Shown one piece after another: positions 15,783 to 23,179 of a stretch of DNA of 64,000 nucleotides. Made by a program: the position numbers and the translations under genes. The stretch covers positions 23,858 through 87,857 of the forward strand of contig JAFKJU010000027.1 of NCBI GenBank assembly GCA_017305935.1, given 5' to 3'. The stretch's first letter is position 1. Every line of letters begins with the position of its first letter. This stretch comes from Hyphomicrobiales bacterium. Lineage in GTDB: Bacteria > Pseudomonadota > Alphaproteobacteria > Rhizobiales > Rhizobiaceae. The notes under the pieces are model-generated. The model saw only the letters and a program-made list of their open reading frames with translations, did no database searches and had not been told where the DNA came from.

Positions 15783-16557
15783 ATGACTCCCGATATATCG
15801 AACTGGAGAGCTTCACCGAACTACGACTATATCGACCGCCTAGTGGCGCCCGATCTCGCCTGGGAATGGTTGCGGCGCAACAGCGAGTATCAGCATGACT
15901 ATTCCAAGGTCGAAGGCCAGACGGATGAGTCCGAGTTGCTTGTGAACGCAGTGCGGCGCCGCTGGGGCCTGCAATTTCCTTGTCCACCCTATTTTCACCG
16001 CCGTTGAGATTCCCGTCTTCTGGTCGCCTGAAGAAGACAGCAGCGTTATCGTCCTGACGGACGTTCCATCGCTTCTTCCGTCCGACAGCAATTTCAGCAC
16101 CGCCCTCGATACGAACGAACCCCGCCTCGACGGAGCCGGCGCGCACTTCCTCTATGATCTCGGCAACGGGCAGTCGCTGCACCTGGTCCGCTTGAGCGGC
16201 GTCGATGGAGCCCAGCCTCTGGCTGCCCTCGTACCTATCGACGCGGATGGTCTCGATCGTGCCGAAGCGGTTACTCGCCTTCTCAAGGCGCTTCATGGGC
16301 GTGTCGTTCCACAGGACGCCCGATTGACCGGCCAGCAATTGCGCCGCGCGCGCCATATGCTGCAAGCCGTCGATGGCCGGACCGACGGCGCGAGTTATCG
16401 CGAGATCGCCGAAATCCTCTTCGGCGTGCGTCGTGTCGCCGACCAGCCCTGGAAAACATCTGCGCTTAGAGACACCGTCAAGGATCTCGTCCGCGACGGC
16501 CTTGCCATGATCCAGGGCGGATATCGTCAGCTTCTGCGTCATCGTCGCCGATCCTAG
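15783..16557 (+). pseudogene. DUF6499-DUF2285 regulator, frameshifted
   Basis: The first frame (15783-16007, 74 residues) is a DUF6499-type N-terminus (NYDYIDRLVAPDLAWEWLRRNSEYQ) that ends in WGLQFPCPPYFHRR-stop. Removing one T near 15979-15981 (CCTTG to CCTG) restores WGLQFPVHPIFTAVEIPVFW and runs without a stop to a DUF2285 C-terminus ending at 16557, giving a protein of about 257 residues with the usual two-domain layout. The SD GGAGG is 6 nt before ATG 15783. It is either a real single-base insertion or a base-calling error. The C-terminal fragment could start independently at about 16192. Confidence 0.75.
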
Positions 16558-16697
16558 CGAATTCCCCCTTTCCGGGAGGGGGGAGAATTTAGCCCTCCCA
16601 TCTTCGCCCTCCCTCCTGCCGGGCCTTCTTCGCCACCGTGCTCTTCGTCCGCCGCCGATCCTCGACGGCCCTAACGAAGCCCACGGAGGCCCGATCC

Positions 16698-16979
16698 ATG
16701 CGACCCGAACTCGCCGTTTTGCCGCCGCGCTTCCTGCGCACCAAGGAAGCCGCCGAATTCCTCAGTCTTTCAGCCCGCACGCTCGAAAAGCACCGGACCT
16801 ATGGGACTGGCCCGGCCTACCGCAAGCTCGGCGGCCGCGTCGTCTACGCGGTCGACGACCTACAAGCCTGGGCCGAGCGTGGCGCCGTCACCTCGACCTC
16901 CGATCCGCGCGGCGCGGTGCTGCCCGCCAAGCGGCAAGAGCCGACGCAGCCGGCCCATGCCGGCCGTTACGCCCGCTGA
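16698..16979 (+). CDS. AlpA/excisionase-like HTH protein
   Basis: A 93-residue protein with a MerR-type HTH_17 domain: FLRTKEAAEFLSLSARTLEKHR and YRKLGGRVVYAVDDLQAW. Such proteins act as excisionases or transcriptional activators. ATG 16698 directly precedes repA (16990) in the same direction, so a role in replication or transfer control is plausible. The C-terminal ~30 residues are low-complexity. Confidence 0.85.
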   Translation: MRPELAVLPPRFLRTKEAAEFLSLSARTLEKHRTYGTGPAYRKLGGRVVYAVDDLQAWAERGAVTSTSDPRGAVLPAKRQEPTQPAHAGRYAR

Positions 16980-16989
16980 GCGGTCGGCC

Positions 16990-17877
16990 ATGACGTTTCA
17001 CCGTCACAGCAACGAGCGCGATCAGCTCGATCTCTTCCGGACGCTGCCGGGCGATCTTGCACCGCGCGACGCCCAGGATCTCATGGCCTATCCGTTCTTC
17101 TCGCTCGCCAAATCGAAGCGCCTGGCGCCGATCGACTTCAAGGCCGGGTCGATCGTGATCCGAGTCGAAGCCGTTGCCGAACACGGCATGGCGACCATCT
17201 GGGACGCGGATGTGCTGATCTGGGCGGCGTCCCAGATCGTCGAAGCACGTGATCTGGGTCTGCGGCCGTCCCGCCTGATGGCGACGACGCCCTACGAAAT
17301 CCTGACCTTCATCGGCCGAGGCGTCAGCCTGCGCGACTACGACCGCCTCAAGGCGGCGCTCGATCGGCTTCAGTCAACCACCGTGGCGACATCGATCCGC
17401 CAGCCGACCGAGCGGCGCATGCACCGCTTCTCCTGGATCAACGAGTGGAAGGAAAAGGCCGATCATCGTGGTCGCCCGCTCGGGCTCGAACTGATCCTGC
17501 CCGACTGGTTCTACGCCGCTGTCCTCGACGACGCGCTCGTGCTGACCATCGACCAGGCTTATTTCGACCTGACTGGCGGGCTCGAACGCTGGCTCTATCG
17601 GCTCGTGCGCAAGCATGGCGGCCGCCAGGAATATGGCTGGAGCTTCGATCTCCTCCACCTGCACGCCAAGTCAGGGTCGCTCTCGCCTCTCAAGCACTTC
17701 GCCTACGACCTGCGCGACATCGTCCGGCGCCAGCCGCTGCCCGGCTACCGGCTCGTGATCGAGCAGCCGTCAGGTCTTCCCGAACGCCTTTCCTTCGCTC
17801 CGACCGACCCGGCCCCCTTCGGCGTGCCGCGGCTTCGCCGTCGCCGTGCAACCGCTCGCCCTGGGGATAAGCTGTGA
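16990..17877 (+). CDS. repA: Replication initiator protein A (RPA family)
   Basis: A 295-residue protein of the replication initiator A family: near the N-terminus AYPFFSLAKSKRLAPIDF, then TPYEILTFIGRG, and the central ELILPDWFYAAVLDD and ERWLYRLVRKHGG blocks. It would bind origin DNA to start replication. Three iteron-like repeats follow the stop at once (17884-17947), which is a typical initiator/origin arrangement. I chose ATG 16990 over upstream in-frame starts that overlap the HTH gene. Confidence 0.88.
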   Translation: MTFHRHSNERDQLDLFRTLPGDLAPRDAQDLMAYPFFSLAKSKRLAPIDFKAGSIVIRVEAVAEHGMATIWDADVLIWAASQIVEARDLGLRPSRLMATTPYEILTFIGRGVSLRDYDRLKAALDRLQSTTVATSIRQPTERRMHRFSWINEWKEKADHRGRPLGLELILPDWFYAAVLDDALVLTIDQAYFDLTGGLERWLYRLVRKHGGRQEYGWSFDLLHLHAKSGSLSPLKHFAYDLRDIVRRQPLPGYRLVIEQPSGLPERLSFAPTDPAPFGVPRLRRRRATARPGDKL

Positions 17878-17883
17878 ATAGTC

Positions 17884-17947
17884 TCGTGCTATCAGGGACC
17901 GCACCTATCGTGCCATCGGGGACCAGATCCTCGTGCTATCGGGGACC
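17884..17947 (+). repeat. Three direct repeats (iterons) downstream of repA
   Basis: TCGTGCTATCAGGGACC (17884-17900), TCGTGCCATCGGGGACC (17908-17924) and TCGTGCTATCGGGGACC (17931-17947) are spaced 24 and 23 bp apart, about two helical turns, so an initiator could bind the same DNA face. The consensus is TCGTGCYATCRGGGACC. This is probably the RepA-binding part of the origin. Confidence 0.8.
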
Positions 17948-17962
17948 GGAATCGTCGATTCC
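17948..17962 (+). promoter_or_regulatory. 15-bp palindrome next to iterons
   Basis: GGAATCG-T-CGATTCC, perfect, immediately after the third iteron. It may be an operator or origin element; the protein is unknown. Confidence 0.45.
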
Positions 17963-18006
17963 TCGCTTTGAATCAAAAGCTTGCAGCGCCCGTAACTTAT
18001 CTAACC

Positions 18007-18025
18007 AGAATTCCTATGGAATTCT
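18007..18025 (+). promoter_or_regulatory. Inverted repeat upstream of parA
   Basis: AGAATTCC-tat-GGAATTCT, perfect 8-bp arms, 64 bp before the parA start. It is a good candidate for the operator or centromere site bound by the ParA/RHH pair. Confidence 0.5.
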
Positions 18026-18088
18026 TCTAACGCACTCCGCCGTTTCTACGATTGCGGATAACCGCTCGCCGACGATCGGGAGCGCGTC

Positions 18089-18742
18089 ATGATAGTCGCG
18101 CTCCTCAACCAGAAGGGCGGCGTCGGTAAGACGACGCTGGCGCTGAACCTTGCAGGCGAATGGGCTCGGCAGGGAAAGCGCGTCACCCTGATCGATGCGG
18201 ACCCGCAAGGCTCGGCGCTCGACTGGTCGCAACAACGCAGCCGCGAGGGCTTGGCCCGCTCGTTCGGCGTCGTCGGCCTGGCACGCGATACGCTGCATCG
18301 GGAAGCGCCAGAACTGGCCCGCGATGTCGATCATGTCGTCATCGACGGCCCGCCCCGCGTCGCCGCGCTGATGCGCTCAGCGCTGCTCGCCGCAGATCTC
18401 GTGCTGATCCCGGTGCAGCCCTCGCCGCTCGACGGCTGGGCCGCGGCCGAGATGCTGGCGCTCGTCACCGAGGCGCGCATCTACCGGCCCGAACTCGCCG
18501 CGCGGTTCGTCCTCAACCGTTGCGGCGCCCGAACCGTCCTCGCCCGCGAGACAGCCGAGACGCTGGCCGACCACGATCCACCCGTGCTCGCCAGCACGAT
18601 CGGTCAGCGCATCGCCTTTGCGGCGGCTGCGCAGTCGGGCCGCCTGGTCTCGGAACTCGACGACAACACACCCGCCACGCGCGAGATCGCGGCACTGGCC
18701 GACGAGATCGACCGGCTCGGTATCGGAAGGGCTGCACGATGA
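18089..18742 (+). CDS. parA: ParA family partition ATPase
   Basis: A 217-residue small type Ib-like ParA. The deviant Walker A KGGVGKTT is at residues 9-16, Walker A' is in LIDADPQGSALDW and the switch is in VVIDGPPRV. It lacks an N-terminal DNA-binding domain, so it should work with the small RHH protein encoded in an ATGA overlap at 18739. Together they would segregate or stabilise the element, with the inverted repeat at 18007-18025 as possible target. Confidence 0.92.
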   Translation: MIVALLNQKGGVGKTTLALNLAGEWARQGKRVTLIDADPQGSALDWSQQRSREGLARSFGVVGLARDTLHREAPELARDVDHVVIDGPPRVAALMRSALLAADLVLIPVQPSPLDGWAAAEMLALVTEARIYRPELAARFVLNRCGARTVLARETAETLADHDPPVLASTIGQRIAFAAAAQSGRLVSELDDNTPATREIAALADEIDRLGIGRAAR

Positions 18743-18993
18743 GCGAGCGCCCAACCCGTCGAGGCTTCGCTTCCAGGCCTGCCGATCCAGAACACTGGAT
18801 CAAGGCGGCCGATACGCCACCACGCGACAGCGACGCGGGCGGCTTCACCGCGCGGCTCACCATCGACGTGACCCCGGAATTGCGCGGCCGGATCAAGATC
18901 ATCGCGTTCCGGCGCGGGCAGACCGTCGCCGACATGCTGCGCGACCTGCTCGCGCGCGAATATCCCCCAACCTCCGAAGGAGACCCATCATGA
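18739..18993 (+). CDS. Ribbon-helix-helix partner of ParA
   Basis: An 84-residue protein starting MSERPTRRGFASRP, with a flexible N-terminus and a C-terminal RHH-like segment (FTARLTIDVTPELRGRIKIIAFRRGQTVADMLRDLL). It overlaps parA by 4 bp and DUF2840 by 4 bp. By position and fold it is the likely centromere-binding partner of ParA; this is inference. Confidence 0.75.
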   Translation: MSERPTRRGFASRPADPEHWIKAADTPPRDSDAGGFTARLTIDVTPELRGRIKIIAFRRGQTVADMLRDLLAREYPPTSEGDPS

Positions 18994-19511
18994 CCAGCGC
19001 CGCGGTTCCCTCCGCGCGCGGCGGCCCGGTGCCGCGCGTGCATTCCGCCGACAGCCTTACCCATGTCGAGCTGACCCATATCGAAAAGCGGATCGAGAAC
19101 TGGATCAGGTTCGGTCGCGAGGCGAGCGAACAGGTGCTCGACCGCCGCCGTCGCATCTTTTCCTACCGGCCCGGCAGCGTCTTCGCCTTCGTGCGGTGGG
19201 CGGCCAACGACTTCGGCACGATCATTTCGCGCATCGATATCGTGCGCGCCGTGGAACCAGGTGAGCCTTACCAGACGCTGCCTTTCGTGCGGCCCGGCGG
19301 CGACATCCTGCTCAAGATCGAGGGCTGGCCGAAAGTTGAACAGGTGCTCCACCACATCGATGCGGTGGAGGCCGCCGGCATCGACGCCTGCGAGGTCGCG
19401 CCCGATCACTGGCGGCACGTCGCCAACCGGATGAGCGCTGGCCACGCGCCGCGGGCCTACACGATGGATCGACATCAGGCGTGGCTCAAGCGGCGGGAGA
19501 TCGAACAATGA
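18990..19511 (+). CDS. DUF2840 family protein
   Basis: A 173-residue protein. The family pattern includes THVELTHIEKRIENWIRFG, RRIFSYRPGSVFAFVRWAANDFGT and EGWPKVEQVLHHIDAVEAAGID. DUF2840 genes sit between parA and traF in these elements; no function is established. It overlaps its neighbours by 4 bp on both sides (18990-18993, 19508-19511), so parA, the RHH gene, DUF2840 and traF form one coupled operon. Confidence 0.85.
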   Translation: MTSAAVPSARGGPVPRVHSADSLTHVELTHIEKRIENWIRFGREASEQVLDRRRRIFSYRPGSVFAFVRWAANDFGTIISRIDIVRAVEPGEPYQTLPFVRPGGDILLKIEGWPKVEQVLHHIDAVEAAGIDACEVAPDHWRHVANRMSAGHAPRAYTMDRHQAWLKRREIEQ

Positions 19512-20053
19512 CCCGCTTCGGCTACGTCATGGTGACGTATTTCTCGGTGATGGGCGTGGCGCTGGCCTCGTTCATTCCGACGCCGCTCCGCCTCGTCTGG
19601 AATGCCTCAGCCAGCGTGCCGATCGGCCTCTATGACCTCGACCCGCCGCGCAATCTGGCGGTCGGCGATCTTGTCGCGGTCATGCCGGACAAGCCGCTCG
19701 CCGACTTCATGGTGGAGCGCGGCTATATCGGCCCAGGCGTGCCGCTGATGAAGCGCGTCATGGGACTTCACGGCCAACAGGTCTGCCGCACCGGCAACAC
19801 CATCACGGTCGATGCCGTGCCGCTCGGCGATGCGCTCGACCGAGACCGGCATGGCCGCGAACTGCCCATCTGGCACGGCTGCCGTCGCATCGCGGACGGC
19901 GACATCTTCCTCATGAACCCCGATGTCCACGACAGCCTGGACGGCCGCTACTTCGGCCCGATCCCGGCGCACGCCGTCATCGGCAAGGCAACGCCGCTCT
20001 ACACCGACGAGGACGGCGACGGCCGCTTTGTCTGGCGCGCGGCGACACGCTGA
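19508..20053 (+). CDS. traF: S26-family signal peptidase, conjugative TraF
   Basis: A 181-residue protein with an N-terminal membrane anchor (about residues 6-24) and a periplasmic peptidase domain. The nucleophile Ser lies in ASVPIGLYDL and the general-base Lys in LMKRVMGLHGQ, as in leader peptidase-like TraF. In RP4-type systems TraF cyclises the TrbC pilin, and a trbC gene is present at 28097. Start ATG 19508 overlaps DUF2840. Confidence 0.9.
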   Translation: MTRFGYVMVTYFSVMGVALASFIPTPLRLVWNASASVPIGLYDLDPPRNLAVGDLVAVMPDKPLADFMVERGYIGPGVPLMKRVMGLHGQQVCRTGNTITVDAVPLGDALDRDRHGRELPIWHGCRRIADGDIFLMNPDVHDSLDGRYFGPIPAHAVIGKATPLYTDEDGDGRFVWRAATR

Positions 20054-20098
20054 CGACCGCCGCTTTCCATCCCCGAACCCACGCAATGGAGGTTTCCC

Positions 20099-20446
20099 AT
20101 GCCGCAGATCGGCAGCTTTACCCGCGAGCAATCCGGCTTCGTCGGGCGCATTCACACCGTCACCATCACTCAAGAAATCACCCTTGTTCCGACTGAGCCG
20201 ACCGACGCTGAAAACGCGCCGGACTACCGCATCCATCTCGGTAGCGGCGAAGGTGCGGAGACCGGCCCGGAAGTCGGAGCTGCCTGGAAACGCACAGGCG
20301 AGCGCGCGGGCGAGTACGTCGCACTCACGATCGACGATCCGGCCTTGCCGCAGCCGATCCGCGCCAACCTGTTCCGCGACGACGATGCTGGAAGCACATG
20401 GTCGCTGCACTGGAGCCGCCCGCAGACACGCAGCGGGAAGGACTGA
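20099..20446 (+). CDS. DUF736 family protein, second copy
   Basis: A 115-residue protein starting MPQIGSFTREQSGFVGRI. It contains the DUF736 signature (EVGAAWKRTG, IRANLFRDDDAGSTWSLHWSRP) and is clearly diverged from the copy at 14491. It lies between traF and the transglycosylase gene. SD GGAGGTTTCCC is just upstream. Function unknown. Confidence 0.88.
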   Translation: MPQIGSFTREQSGFVGRIHTVTITQEITLVPTEPTDAENAPDYRIHLGSGEGAETGPEVGAAWKRTGERAGEYVALTIDDPALPQPIRANLFRDDDAGSTWSLHWSRPQTRSGKD

Positions 20447-20450
20447 CGCC

Positions 20451-21167
20451 ATGCGCCATCCTGTCCTCCTTCTCCTTTCCGGCCTGGCTTTCGCCGTCGC
20501 GCCGATGGAGTCCGCAATGGCGCAGGCGGAGCCGGTGCAGCGTCCACGTCCCGGCGATCCCTATGCCCCCTATGTCGCGGAGGCCTCGCAGCGCTTCGGC
20601 GTACCTGTGGCATGGATCAGGGCAGTTCTGCGCGCCGAAAGCGCCGGCGATCGTCAAGCGATCTCCTCGGCGGGCGCAATGGGTCTGATGCAGATCATGC
20701 CGGCGACCTGGGCGGAATTGCGCGTCCGATATCGGCTGGGCAGCGATCCCTATGACCCGCGCGACAACATCCTCGCGGGCGCGGCCTACCTGCGCGAACT
20801 GTACGACCGTTACGGCTCACCGGGATTTCTCGCTGCGTACAATGCCGGCCCCGGCCGCTATGAAGCCTCGCTTTCCGGCCGCTCGCTGCCCGCGGAAACC
20901 CGCGCCTATGTCGCTGCCATCGCGCCGGTCATCGACGGCGGCGAGATCGCCAGCCCGGTCATCATTGCCGCTGTTGATGCACTCGCCTGGACCCGCGCGC
21001 CGCTGTTCATCGCGCAACGGATAAGCACCGCTGCTGCCGATCCCGTGCCGGCGGAGCGTCGCTCGAACGACGCACCGGCCGCAACTGCCGTGCGCGATGT
21101 CTCCGCCATCACGCCGCAGTCTGGCGGCCTGTTCGTCACACGCCCTGCGGAAAGGCCGGTCCGATGA
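20451..21167 (+). CDS. Periplasmic lytic transglycosylase (SLT family)
   Basis: A 238-residue protein with a signal peptide (MRHPVLLLLSGLAFAVAP, cleavage near AMA-QAEP) and an SLT domain at about 38-150: catalytic Glu63 in RAESAG, GLMQIMP at 78-84 and a later NAGPGRY. It would locally open peptidoglycan for the conjugative channel, like VirB1/TrbN. It ends just before the candidate oriT and the relaxase gene. Confidence 0.9.
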   Translation: MRHPVLLLLSGLAFAVAPMESAMAQAEPVQRPRPGDPYAPYVAEASQRFGVPVAWIRAVLRAESAGDRQAISSAGAMGLMQIMPATWAELRVRYRLGSDPYDPRDNILAGAAYLRELYDRYGSPGFLAAYNAGPGRYEASLSGRSLPAETRAYVAAIAPVIDGGEIASPVIIAAVDALAWTRAPLFIAQRISTAAADPVPAERRSNDAPAATAVRDVSAITPQSGGLFVTRPAERPVR

Positions 21168-21186
21168 CCGCATTGCCTCCCATTCA

Positions 21187-21400
21187 CATCCTGTCGGGCT
21201 CTGGCGCAGTATATGGGGCGCAGAGGTGGGGACCGGGCAACACGACCGAAGGAGGGCAGGATAAAAGGGCGCACATTGCGTGTCGGTCGGTTGGTTGTTT
21301 TTGCTGGATTTTCTTGGCCTTTCCGCACCTTGCGGCCTTTTGCGGCAATGTGCGCCGCAGGTACAAGTATTCGTATCTCAAAGAGATTTCGCACATTGCG
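21187..21400 (+). other. Candidate origin of transfer (oriT) with nic-like CATCCTGT
   Basis: CATCCTGT at 21187-21194 fits the RP4/VirD2-type nic core YATCCTG/Y, with predicted cleavage between 21193 and 21194. Downstream, GCGCACATTGC (about 21270-21280) and GCAATGTGCGC (about 21342-21352) form an inverted repeat, and CGCACATTGCG recurs near 21390, as expected of relaxase or accessory-protein sites. The region directly precedes the relaxase gene. An 85-residue frame (21164-21421) covers it but looks non-coding. Confidence 0.6.
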
Positions 21401-21410
21401 GGGCCGCGCC

Positions 21411-23150
21411 ATGTCCGATGAGCGCGAGTTCCGCGTCCGGCCCGGCCGCATCCGCTCCTCCGGTGCGCAGCGGGCCAAGCCGTTCATCGCGCAGGCGCTG
21501 GCGGCGGCGAAGAAGGCTGGCGGCGGCGTATCGCGCTCGGGCCGTATCGTGCCCGGCAACCGCTCGCGCTTCGGGCACGGCCAGCGCGCCAGCATCCAGG
21601 CGAACCGCCTCATCACTTCACGCTCGCGCGGCGCCGTCATCAAAGCGCGCGTCGTGCGCCATTCGGCCCGTACCGCACCGCTTGGGCAGCACCTCAACTA
21701 TCTGCGCCGCGAGGGCGTGACCCGCGACGGGGAAAAGGCCCGCCTGTTCGGGCCGGGAAGCGAAAACGCGGATGCCGGCGCCTTCGCCGAGCGCTGCCAG
21801 GACGACCGGCATCATTTCCGCTTCATCGTCTCGCCCGACGACGCGCTGGAAATGTCCGATCTCAAATCCTTCACCCGCGATCTCGTCGAGCAGATGGAAA
21901 AGGATCTCGGCACCCGGCTCGACTGGGTGGCGGTCGATCATTGGAACACCGAGCACCCGCATGTCCATCTGATCGTGCGCGGGGTGCGTGACGACGGCCA
22001 GGACCTCGTCATCGCGCGCGACTACATCAAGGAAGGGATGCGCGACCGGGCGCGCGATCTCATCACCCAGGAACTGGGGCCACGCACCGACCTCGACATC
22101 CGCCGCACCCTCGAGCGACAGATCGAAACGGAACGCTGGACCCAACTCGACCGTCAGCTTGCCCGCGACGGGCGCGATACCGGCGTCATCGACCTCGCGC
22201 CTGTTCCGGGCCAGCAGCCCGACGAGTTCCACGCCTTGAAGGTCGGACGGCTGCGCAAGCTCGAAACCCTCGGTCTCGCCAGCCAGGTCGGCAACGCGCA
22301 ATGGTTCATCAAGCCGGAAGCCGAGAAGACGCTGCGTGAGCTGGGCGAACGTGGCGACATCATCAAGCGGATGCACAAGGCGCTGACGGAACGCGGTATC
22401 GACCGCGGCTCCACCAACTATGTCCTGGCGGCCGAAAGCCTCGATCTGCCCGTCGTCGGGCGGCTGGTCGAACGCGGTCTCGATGACGAGCTGAACGGCA
22501 CGGCCTACGCCGTGGTGGATGGCGTGGACGGACGCACCCACCACATCAAGCTGCCCGACCTCGACGCGGCCGGCGACAGCGCGCCGGGCTCGATCGTCGA
22601 GCTCAGAAAGTTCGATGACGCGCGTGGCCAGCGTCGCGTCGCGCTCGCCGTGCGCTCCGATCTCGACATTGATGCTCAGGTCACGGCGTCGGGCGCCACC
22701 TGGCTTGATCGGCAGAACATTGCACGCGAGCCGGTCGCTCTCTCGGAAAGCGGCTTCGGCGCCGAGGTGCGGCAAGCCATGTCCGCCCGCGCTGAGCATC
22801 TGGTCGAACAGGGTCTTGCCGAACGGCAGGGCCAGCGCATCAGCTTCGGTCGCAACTTGATCGACACGTTGCGCCACCGGGAACTGGAGGCGGCTGGCGA
22901 CAAGCTCGCCACCGAGATCGGCCAGCCCTTCAACCGGTCAGGCAGCGGCGAATATGTCGCCGGCACCTATCGCCAGCGCCTCACGCTCGCCTCCGGCCGC
23001 TTCGCCATGATCGACGACGGGCTCGGTTTCCAACTCGTGCCCTGGACGCCCTCGCTCGAAAAGCAGCTCGGTCGCCACGTCTCCGGCGTCGCCCGTGACG
23101 ACGGCGGTATCGACTGGAGCTTTGGCCGTAAGCGGGGGCTCGGCCTCTAA
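21411..23150 (+). CDS. VirD2-type relaxase with DUF3363
   Basis: A 579-residue relaxase that would nick oriT and stay bound to the 5' end of the transferred strand. The N-terminal ~75 residues are basic. The relaxase motif with metal-binding histidines is at about 175-186 (DHWNTEHPHVHLIVRG), preceded by HFRFIVSPDD. The C-terminal two thirds are the DUF3363 region typical of these elements. I chose ATG 21411 (MSDEREFRVRPGRIRSSG) over an upstream in-frame extension that runs through the putative oriT. Confidence 0.9.
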   Translation: MSDEREFRVRPGRIRSSGAQRAKPFIAQALAAAKKAGGGVSRSGRIVPGNRSRFGHGQRASIQANRLITSRSRGAVIKARVVRHSARTAPLGQHLNYLRREGVTRDGEKARLFGPGSENADAGAFAERCQDDRHHFRFIVSPDDALEMSDLKSFTRDLVEQMEKDLGTRLDWVAVDHWNTEHPHVHLIVRGVRDDGQDLVIARDYIKEGMRDRARDLITQELGPRTDLDIRRTLERQIETERWTQLDRQLARDGRDTGVIDLAPVPGQQPDEFHALKVGRLRKLETLGLASQVGNAQWFIKPEAEKTLRELGERGDIIKRMHKALTERGIDRGSTNYVLAAESLDLPVVGRLVERGLDDELNGTAYAVVDGVDGRTHHIKLPDLDAAGDSAPGSIVELRKFDDARGQRRVALAVRSDLDIDAQVTASGATWLDRQNIAREPVALSESGFGAEVRQAMSARAEHLVEQGLAERQGQRISFGRNLIDTLRHRELEAAGDKLATEIGQPFNRSGSGEYVAGTYRQRLTLASGRFAMIDDGLGFQLVPWTPSLEKQLGRHVSGVARDDGGIDWSFGRKRGLGL

Positions 23151-23179
23151 CCCTTCATTCCCAAGAAAGGACCGTTGCC

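Noticed and set aside
21164..21421. 85-residue frame between transglycosylase and relaxase
   Set aside because: It covers the candidate nic site and inverted repeats, has no domain, and overlaps the relaxase start; better explained as non-coding oriT.
21618..22877. 419-residue minus-strand frame inside the relaxase gene
   Set aside because: Antisense shadow of a clear relaxase/DUF3363 coding sequence.
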